The notes beneath the pieces were generated by a model. It saw only the letters and a program-made list of their open reading frames with translations, had not been told where the DNA came from and searched no databases. Position numbers and translations under genes: made by a program. Positions 8,123 to 13,424 of a DNA stretch of 13,424 bases are shown in pieces. Numbering within the stretch: position 1 is the stretch's first letter; each line of letters starts with the position of its first letter. The stretch comes from Janthinobacterium lividum (lineage in GTDB: Bacteria; Pseudomonadota; Gammaproteobacteria; Burkholderiales; Burkholderiaceae_D): positions 1 through 13,424 of the forward strand of contig CAMBDR010000046.1 in NCBI GenBank assembly GCA_945864765.1, given 5' to 3'.

Positions 8123-8341
8123 TTGCCTATTATATCGTGCGCTCTGGTTGCCAATCACACAGGATTTGTGCATGCCTACACCTTCCGCAATGAAAAGCGC
8201 CGTTTGGCAGGCGATTACAGCGCCGACCCCAAGCTGGAATACATGCAATTTTACCGCTTGGGGCTGGATGGTTTGTTTAGTGACTTTGCCGATACTGCGC
8301 TGGCGGCGCGTAAGGATTATTTGCGGGAGATTGGACTGTAA
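8123..8341 (+). pseudogene. C-terminal fragment of glycerophosphodiester phosphodiesterase
   Basis: The open frame matches only the last 60-65 residues of a periplasmic GlpQ-type glycerophosphodiester phosphodiesterase, an enzyme that releases glycerol-3-phosphate from deacylated phospholipids. Recognisable pieces are GFVHAYTFRNE, the spacing DP..EY..FY, and the final LGLDGLFSDFADTALAAR, which form the last strands of the TIM barrel. Whole enzymes of this type are some 300-380 aa, so the signal peptide and all catalytic residues of the first three quarters are gone. Similarity starts near 8144. The frame opens at a TTG at 8123 without a visible SD, and the ybaK promoter points the other way. 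This is a deletion remnant and is probably not expressed. GGGC-TGATT-GCCC at 8348-8360 just after the stop may be what is left of its terminator. Confidence 0.8.
8129..8134 (-). promoter_or_regulatory. Probable -10 element of ybaK
   Basis: On the minus strand this reads TATAAT, a perfect -10 hexamer, about 50 bases upstream of the ybaK start. The best nearby -35-like hexamer is TTGGCA (8149-8154 on the plus strand), but its spacing of 14 is short of the ideal 17. The element lies at the point where similarity to the broken phosphodiesterase gene begins, so the breakpoint sits inside or just beside the ybaK promoter. Confidence 0.45.
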
Positions 8342-8360
8342 GCAAATGGGCTGATTGCCC

Positions 8361-8391
8361 TTCACTTTGTGAGCGGTGGACGGTGTAAAAT
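8361..8391 (+). promoter_or_regulatory. Possible promoter of the ATPase gene
   Basis: TAAAAT at 8386-8391 could serve as a -10 element. TTCACT at 8361-8366 would be a poor -35 with a 19-base spacer. The perfect small palindrome TCAC-TTT-GTGA at 8362-8372 overlaps the supposed -35 and could be an operator half-site pair. The location, between the broken phosphodiesterase gene and the ATPase leader, is the main support. Confidence 0.3.
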
Positions 8392-8407
8392 AGCGCCTGA
8401 ATATGCA

Positions 8408-8448
8408 GCAGCTTTTTCGGATTGCCTGGCATCAACTGAAAAAGTTGC
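8408..8448 (+). promoter_or_regulatory. Stem-loop in the ATPase leader
   Basis: GCAGCTTTTTCGG (8408-8420) can pair over all 13 positions with CTGAAAAAGTTGC (8436-8448) if two G-U pairs are allowed, leaving a 15-base loop. The structure ends 7 bases before the SD (AAGGG, 8456-8460) of the ATPase gene. A stem this close to the ribosome site could modulate translation or protect the mRNA 5' end. It is not a normal terminator because no run of T follows. The sequence suggests the structure, and its function is inferred. Confidence 0.5.
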
Positions 8449-8466
8449 GAAACTGAAGGGATAGCG

Positions 8467-9621
8467 ATGCTACAAACACTGGAAATCAAAAATTTTAGGG
8501 TTCTGGAAGACTTTAAGGTCAGCAAACTTGGCCGGGTAAATCTCATCGTCGGCAAGAACAACTCTGGCAAAAGTTCCATTCTGGAGGCTTTACAGATTTA
8601 CGCCGCCGATGGGCAAGAGCGTTTGATGCAAGATCTGGCAGTTGCGCATGATGAACGGTTCCTGTTTGAGCAGTTCACCGAAGCGGAGTTGCGCTCCGGC
8701 AGCTTGCCGTATGCCGGTTTTTTCTCGAATCGCCACTTGCAACCTGAAGATGCTCAAGGTATTGTGATTGGCGCGAGCAGTACCAGCGCCGATGCATTGG
8801 GCATCAATGTGAAATTTCGTACATGGCAACACCCACGAGAAATAAACTCACCTTCCACCCCCTTTCCAAACAATATAATGACTGTATCGCGAGCACTATT
8901 ATCCCATTTTCGGGCACAGGATTTGGGGGCATATCTGGTAGTCAGTAAGGGAGGGCAACAAATTTTACCGCTTGTAGTCAGTATTGACGTGCCAACAACA
9001 AATTATAGAATCCCGCACACCACGCCATGCAGCGTGATCCCGACCCGATTCGTATCTTTTAATGAATTAGCCGACGCATGGGATCAAATTAGTCTGACCG
9101 ACAATGAATTGGTTGTAAGCGACGCTTTAAAACTGATTACACCCGAATTTGAAAAACTCAGTTTTATTAAAGCAAGTGAAAGCGGCATACAGCCACAGGG
9201 CAGCATACGCCGCACCGCCATTGTGCGCTTGGCTGGTATTCCGCACCCCGTACCCATCAACAGCATGGGGGACGGCATGTTACGCATACTCCAACTCATT
9301 TTAAAAGTCTTCCCCGCCAAGGACGGCTTTCTATTAATCGACGAATTTGAAAATGGCCTGCATTACAGCGTACAAGAAAAAGTCTGGCGCATGGTGTTTG
9401 AACTAGCCGAAAAGCTCAATATCCAGGTCTTTGCCACCACCCATAGCTGGGATTGCATTACCAGCTTTGCGAAAGTAGCGCAGCAACGTGAAAACGATGA
9501 CGGAATTTTGTTTCGCGTCGGACGTAGCGTGCGTACCAGCGACAAAGGCAAGGTAATCGCAACTGTCTTTTCCGGTACAAGCCTGTTTGATCTGACCCAG
9601 GCTGACATTGAGGTGCGCTGA
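8467..9621 (+). CDS. OLD-like AAA/ABC-type ATPase
   Basis: A 384-aa ATPase of the AAA_15/AAA_21 class, which is related to the ATPase half of OLD nucleases and to SMC/RecF heads. The N-terminus has LEIKNFR followed by LGRVNLIVGKNNSGKSS, with the Walker A motif at 29-36. A signature-like SMGDGMLRILQL comes before Walker B, LLIDEFENGLH (about 289-299, with D292 and E293), and a switch histidine follows in ATTHSWDC (about 326). All nucleotide-binding motifs are intact. ATG 8467 is preceded by AAGGG with a 6-base gap. The TGA overlaps the ATG of the next ORF as TGATG, so the two are translationally coupled. Such ATPases commonly pair with a DUF3226-type or other TOPRIM-like partner and are suspected of defence roles. 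By hand count 8881-9120 is about 46% G+C, against about 56% for a sample of the kinase genes, which suggests transfer. The exact function is unknown. Confidence 0.88.
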   Translation: MLQTLEIKNFRVLEDFKVSKLGRVNLIVGKNNSGKSSILEALQIYAADGQERLMQDLAVAHDERFLFEQFTEAELRSGSLPYAGFFSNRHLQPEDAQGIVIGASSTSADALGINVKFRTWQHPREINSPSTPFPNNIMTVSRALLSHFRAQDLGAYLVVSKGGQQILPLVVSIDVPTTNYRIPHTTPCSVIPTRFVSFNELADAWDQISLTDNELVVSDALKLITPEFEKLSFIKASESGIQPQGSIRRTAIVRLAGIPHPVPINSMGDGMLRILQLILKVFPAKDGFLLIDEFENGLHYSVQEKVWRMVFELAEKLNIQVFATTHSWDCITSFAKVAQQRENDDGILFRVGRSVRTSDKGKVIATVFSGTSLFDLTQADIEVR

Positions 9622-9887
9622 TGGCAAAGGTATTTATAACTTTTATCAAACGCAGCGTTTTACCAACCGAGCAAACATTGCTGCAACACGCATGTCAAAC
9701 CGTTTCCTCACTCCCTACCATCAAATTCAAATCCAATCATCAGAGCAAAGCTGAAGTGGCAAGCTGGATGGCATGGCAAGAATCGCCGGGGCAAGGCTTG
9801 AATGGCGCAGTCGGTGGCCGCTTGCTGGATTTTAAAAATGGTTTGGCGAAGCAGTATGTTAACTGGCTGCAAAAAGTATTCTCCTAA
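9621..9887 (+). pseudogene. Truncated DUF3226-type partner of the ATPase
   Basis: An 88-codon ORF whose ATG overlaps the ATPase stop. From about residue 9 onward it resembles the C-terminal part of DUF3226-type proteins that usually follow this ATPase: a LPT..F.S.H.SKAEVASWMAWQ segment, then PGQGLNGAVGGRLLDF and a final YVNWLQKVF. Family members are around 200-230 aa as I recall, so roughly 130 N-terminal residues are missing. These would hold the VEG-type glutamate and acidic pairs of the TOPRIM-like core. The start MAKVF may be the original N-terminus joined in frame to the C-terminal part, leaving start codon and coupling intact. Without the core, the catalytic role should be lost. The piece could still bind the ATPase. 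Less likely it is a complete short protein; family assignment is from memory and should be confirmed by profile search. Confidence 0.65.
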
Positions 9888-9913
9888 TTTCCAAGAACCA
9901 AAACAGGACTCCC

Positions 9914-10459
9914 ATGTTACTCGATACCCCGCTTTGCAATTTCGGCTGGAAAGCCCCCGATTTTACCCTGCAAGACCCCAACGGCAACAGCGTCACCCTG
10001 TCGCAGCAGCTTGGCGCGCCGGGTTTGCTGGTCATGTTTATTTGCAACCACTGCCCTTACGTCAAAGCCATTGCCCAGCGTCTGGCACAAGACACCCGCG
10101 TGCTGATGGACGAAGGCATCAAGGTGATTGCGGTGATGTCGAACGACTACCAAATCCGCCCCGAAGACTCGCCCGCCAATATGCAGCGCTTCGCCGCGCA
10201 ACACGGCTTCGCTTTTCCTTATTTGGTGGATGAAAATCAAAGCGTTGGGCGCGCTTATGGTGCGGTGTGTACGCCCGACTTTTTCGGCTTCAACCGGGAT
10301 GGCGAACTGCAATATCGTGGGCGCTTGGACGATGCGCGCATGGGTGAGGCCAGCACACGCACGCCTGAGCTGCTGAACGCGATGCGACAGATTGCGCAAA
10401 CGGGCAAGGGGCCGCAAGAACAATTTGCCAGCATGGGTTGCTCGATTAAATGGCGCTAA
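9914..10459 (+). CDS. Thioredoxin-like (AhpC/TSA-fold) protein
   Basis: A complete 181-aa protein of the thioredoxin-fold, peroxiredoxin-like family, probably a cytosolic thiol oxidoreductase or peroxidase, since no signal peptide is present. The sequence begins with the family pattern GWKAPDFTLQDPNG. The active-site motif is C44-N-H-C47 in FICNHCPYVKAI, after the central beta strand. A cis-proline follows C119 in AVCTPDFFGF (T120-P121), and a late cysteine lies in SMGCSIKW at the C-terminus. These features are typical of the small PRX-like group annotated only as thioredoxin family protein. AGGA at 9905-9908 gives a good SD five bases from the ATG. It starts 26 bases after the truncated DUF3226-type ORF and may be read through from the ATPase promoter, though the functions look unrelated. 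The substrate is not known. Transcription should end at the hairpin at 10554-10584. Confidence 0.9.
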   Translation: MLLDTPLCNFGWKAPDFTLQDPNGNSVTLSQQLGAPGLLVMFICNHCPYVKAIAQRLAQDTRVLMDEGIKVIAVMSNDYQIRPEDSPANMQRFAAQHGFAFPYLVDENQSVGRAYGAVCTPDFFGFNRDGELQYRGRLDDARMGEASTRTPELLNAMRQIAQTGKGPQEQFASMGCSIKWR

Positions 10460-10553
10460 GCCATGAATCCTGTACCACATCGTTTCATGATTATATGGCG
10501 TACACTCTTTGACAAAAATGTTTGATACTACCACAGCATAGTCACACTTAAAT

Positions 10554-10584
10554 AAAAAAACCGGAGTCAAGCTCCGGTTTTTTT
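10554..10584. terminator. Bidirectional intrinsic terminator
   Basis: A run of seven A (10554-10560) is followed by CCGGAG-TCAAG-CTCCGG (10561-10577) and seven T (10578-10584). The 6-bp GC-rich stem with a 5-base loop is flanked by A and T runs that extend the pairing, and it reads as a rho-independent terminator on both strands. It lies between the convergent thioredoxin-like gene (ends 10459) and secA (ends 10608) and should stop transcription from both. Confidence 0.93.
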
Positions 10585-10607
10585 ATTGTCTGCCGCCAAG
10601 TTCAGCG

Positions 10608-13373
10608 TTACGCCAATTTGCCGTGGCACGCTTTGTATTTCTTGCCGCTGCCGCAAGGACAAGGGTCATTACGCCCGACTTTCAAACCATGGTTGACATG
10701 CGGCTCTGACTTGGTGGCGCCCTCTTCACCTTGCGGCGCGAGTAAGTCTTCCGGTGCGGCATCAGGATCAAAATTGGCATGCTGGTACGAGACATTACCC
10801 ACATGCGATTGCGCCATTTGCTCTTCAGCTTCGTCGATTTCTTCACGCGATTGGATGCGTACCGTCATGACGATTTTGGTCACGTCATTTTTGATCATTT
10901 CCAGCATTTGCCCAAACAATTCAAACGCTTCACGTTTGTATTCCTGTTTCGGGTTTTTCTGTGCATAGCTGCGTAAATGAATCCCTTGGCGCAAATGATC
11001 CAGTGCCGCCAAGTGCTCACGCCAGTGGCTATCCAGACTTTGCAACATCACATTGCGCTCAAACCCGGCAAAGGCTTCACGGCTCACAATGTCTACTTTG
11101 GCTTGATAAAACTCATCCGCCACTTTGAGCACACGTGCCAACAAGTCTTCATCGGTCAAATTATTTTCTGCTTCCAACATGGTGGTCAAGGGCACATCCA
11201 AACCCCACTCTTGCAGCAAATTATTTTGCAAACCGGGAATATCCCACTGTTCTTCTACCGATTCATGCGGCACATAGGTGCGCAAGGTATCGGTAAACAC
11301 GCCATGGCGCAGGGAGGTTGCCATTTCGCCGATATCTTTTGATTCAAGTAATTCGTTACGCTGCTGGTAGATGACTTTACGCTGATCATTGGCCACGTCA
11401 TCGTATTCAAGTAATTGCTTACGAATATCAAAGTTGCGCGCTTCCACTTTGCGCTGTGCGGTTTCTATCGAACGCGTGACCATGCCCGCTTCGATTGGCT
11501 CGCCTTCCGGCATTTTCAGACGTTCCATGATGGCACGCATGCGCTCGCCCGCAAAAATGCGCAACAAGGGGTCATCCAAACACAGATAAAAACGCGACGA
11601 ACCCGGATCACCCTGACGCCCGGAACGACCACGCAATTGATTATCGACGCGGCGTGATTCATGCCGCTCCGTGCCCACAATGTGCAAACCGCCCGCCGCG
11701 ACCACTTGCTCATGCAGGGAATGCCATTCATCATCGAGCTTTTTGGAACGTGCTGCTTTGTCCGCATCAGAAATTTTGGGGTCAGCTTCCAGTAACTGGA
11801 TTTGCTTGCCGACATTGCCGCCGAGCACAATATCCGTACCACGACCGGCCATATTGGTGGCGATGGTAATCATTTTGGGGCGGCCTGCCTGGGCGATAAT
11901 TTCCGCTTCTTTGGCATGCTGTTTGGCATTCAACACATTATGCGGTAATTTGGCCTTGGTTAAAATGCCGGACAGCAGTTCGGAATTTTCAATCGAGGTC
12001 GTACCCACCAACACCGGCTGCCCACGCTCGTAACAGTCTTTAATGTCGAGCAACATCGCATTGTATTTTTCTTCATTGCTCTTGAAGACCTGGTCTTGCT
12101 TATCTTTACGCGCAGAAGGCCGATTCGGTGGGATGACCACCGTTTCCAAACCATAGATTTCCTGGAATTCGTAGGCTTCGGTATCGGCTGTGCCCGTCAT
12201 GCCGGATAACTTGGCATACATGCGGAAATAATTTTGGAACGTGATCGAAGCCAGTGTCTGGTTTTCGTTTTGAATGCGCACGCCTTCTTTGGCTTCCACT
12301 GCCTGATGCAAGCCATCCGACCAACGCCGCCCGGTCATTAAACGGCCGGTAAATTCATCAACGATGATGACTTCATCATCTTGCACCACATAGTGCTGGT
12401 CGCGGTGGTACAGCACATGGGCGCGCAAAGAAGCGTACATATGGTGTACCAGCGTAATGTTGGCGGCATCGTAGAGCGATGCGCCGACTGGCAACAAGCC
12501 CATTTCATTTAAAATGCGCTCACACTTTTCATGCCCGTCTTCGGTCAACAATACCTGATGGGTTTTTTCATCTTTGGTGTAATCGCCCGGTACTTCAATT
12601 TTACCTTTGCCATCCGGCGTTTCTTCGCCAACTTGCAAAGTCAGTAATTTGGGCAGAGAATTGATTTTGTGGTACAGCTCGGTATGGTTTTCGGCTTGGC
12701 CAGAAATAATCAGGGGGGTGCGCGCTTCATCGATCAGGATCGAATCGACTTCATCGACAATACCGAAGTTCAAAGTGCGCTGCACTCGTTGCTCGGTTTC
12801 AAACACCATATTATCGCGTAGATAATCGAAACCAAATTCGTTATTGGTGCCATAGGTAATGTCGGCCGCATACGCCACTTGCTTTTTGTCGTGCTCCATC
12901 TGCGACAGGTTCACGCCGGTGGAAAGCCCTAGCCAGCCGTATAACTTACCCATCCATTCGGCGTCGCGCTGGGCCAGGTAATCATTCACCGTCACCACAT
13001 GGACACCTTTGCCGGACAAGGCATTGAGGTAAGCTGGCAGGGTCGCCATCAGGGTTTTACCTTCGCCCGTGCCCATTTCGGCGATTTTACCGAAGTGCAA
13101 GACCATACCGCCGATCATTTGCACGTCGAAATGGCGCATCTTCAGGATGCGGCGCGACGCTTCGCGGCAAACCGCAAACGCTTCGGGCAGCATGTCGTCA
13201 AGCGTTTCGCCTGCGGCAATGCGCGCCTTCATTTCTGGCGTTTTTGCCTGCAACTCTCCGTCGCTCAACTTCTCCAACGTCGGTTCCAGCGCATTGATAA
13301 TGCGCACGGTCTTTTGATATTGCTTGAGCAGGCGCGAATTGCGACTGCCGAAAATCTGGGTCAGGAATGACAT
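10608..13373 (-). CDS. secA: Preprotein translocase ATPase SecA
   Basis: Complete 921-aa SecA, the motor that drives unfolded preproteins through SecYEG. The length is within the 900-930 aa seen in betaproteobacteria. Visible features are Walker A GTGEGKT at 101-107 (K107), the DEVD box in GIVDEVDSILIDEA at 207-210, the long preprotein cross-linking insert, and FQNYFRMYAKLSGMTGTA. NMAGRGTDIVLGG and QLRGRSGRQGDPG mark the second motor domain, HWREHLAALDHLRQGI the helical scaffold, and a C-terminal SEC-C zinc site CPCGSGKKYKACHG binds SecB. All are intact. The ATG start encodes MSFLTQIFG, the usual N-terminus. The SD is weak: only AAGAA about 7 bases before the ATG. The 51 bases of upstream sequence in the window show no clear promoter. 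The gene converges on the thioredoxin-like gene and shares its terminator. Confidence 0.98.
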   Translation of the reverse strand: MSFLTQIFGSRNSRLLKQYQKTVRIINALEPTLEKLSDGELQAKTPEMKARIAAGETLDDMLPEAFAVCREASRRILKMRHFDVQMIGGMVLHFGKIAEMGTGEGKTLMATLPAYLNALSGKGVHVVTVNDYLAQRDAEWMGKLYGWLGLSTGVNLSQMEHDKKQVAYAADITYGTNNEFGFDYLRDNMVFETEQRVQRTLNFGIVDEVDSILIDEARTPLIISGQAENHTELYHKINSLPKLLTLQVGEETPDGKGKIEVPGDYTKDEKTHQVLLTEDGHEKCERILNEMGLLPVGASLYDAANITLVHHMYASLRAHVLYHRDQHYVVQDDEVIIVDEFTGRLMTGRRWSDGLHQAVEAKEGVRIQNENQTLASITFQNYFRMYAKLSGMTGTADTEAYEFQEIYGLETVVIPPNRPSARKDKQDQVFKSNEEKYNAMLLDIKDCYERGQPVLVGTTSIENSELLSGILTKAKLPHNVLNAKQHAKEAEIIAQAGRPKMITIATNMAGRGTDIVLGGNVGKQIQLLEADPKISDADKAARSKKLDDEWHSLHEQVVAAGGLHIVGTERHESRRVDNQLRGRSGRQGDPGSSRFYLCLDDPLLRIFAGERMRAIMERLKMPEGEPIEAGMVTRSIETAQRKVEARNFDIRKQLLEYDDVANDQRKVIYQQRNELLESKDIGEMATSLRHGVFTDTLRTYVPHESVEEQWDIPGLQNNLLQEWGLDVPLTTMLEAENNLTDEDLLARVLKVADEFYQAKVDIVSREAFAGFERNVMLQSLDSHWREHLAALDHLRQGIHLRSYAQKNPKQEYKREAFELFGQMLEMIKNDVTKIVMTVRIQSREEIDEAEEQMAQSHVGNVSYQHANFDPDAAPEDLLAPQGEEGATKSEPHVNHGLKVGRNDPCPCGSGKKYKACHGKLA

Positions 13374-13424
13374 GCTGGAATTCTTGAAAAATCGCCGTAA
13401 AAAAGACTAAGCAAGGCCAAAGCC

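Noticed and set aside
9917..10570. 217-codon minus-strand ORF opposite the thioredoxin-like gene
   Set aside because: The plus-strand frame has clear CxxC and family motifs and a good SD. The antisense frame runs through the terminator and has no recognisable domain.

Overview
The window looks like chromosomal DNA from a betaproteobacterium. The best clue is a complete SecA on the minus strand at the right end. Its sequence style, with a REIDEAEEQ stretch near the C-terminus and a final CPCGSGKKYKACHG zinc motif, fits Burkholderiales, probably Oxalobacteraceae of moderate GC content such as an Undibacterium-like genus. That placement is an inference from memory of family sequences, not from a search.

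Layout. Positions 1-362 are AT-rich and hold no convincing gene, but contain a 10-bp inverted repeat and three 13-bp tandem repeats. Positions 363-7559 are a same-strand array of sensor kinase genes. It opens with an 81-codon in-frame remnant made of a receiver-domain start joined to scraps of a kinase ATPase domain. Two full-length, closely similar membrane histidine kinases follow (1140 and 1159 aa). Each has a signal peptide, about 14 Reg_prop propeller blades, a Y_Y_Y domain, one membrane helix, a heptad-repeat coiled coil, a HEINNP-type HisKA and a HATPase domain. No response regulator or output domain is encoded in the window.

Positions 7595-8080 (minus) encode a YbaK/EbsC aminoacyl-tRNA deacylase, and its promoter runs into the C-terminal scrap of a glycerophosphodiester phosphodiesterase gene (to 8341). 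Positions 8467-9887 are a translationally coupled pair: an intact AAA/ABC-type ATPase of the OLD-like kind and a short ORF matching only the C-terminus of the DUF3226-type partner that normally follows it. A strong stem-loop lies in the leader of this pair. Positions 9914-10459 encode a cytosolic thioredoxin/peroxiredoxin-like protein. A symmetric terminator at 10554-10584 serves it and the convergent secA (10608-13373, minus).

Together the window has two housekeeping genes (ybaK, secA), a redox gene, and an accessory stretch containing three separately truncated genes. The accessory stretch looks like a region that gains genes and then loses pieces of them. The points most worth following are the ATPase with a truncated partner, the chimeric kinase remnant at the head of the kinase array, and the clean one-heptad length difference in the signalling coiled coils of the two kinases.
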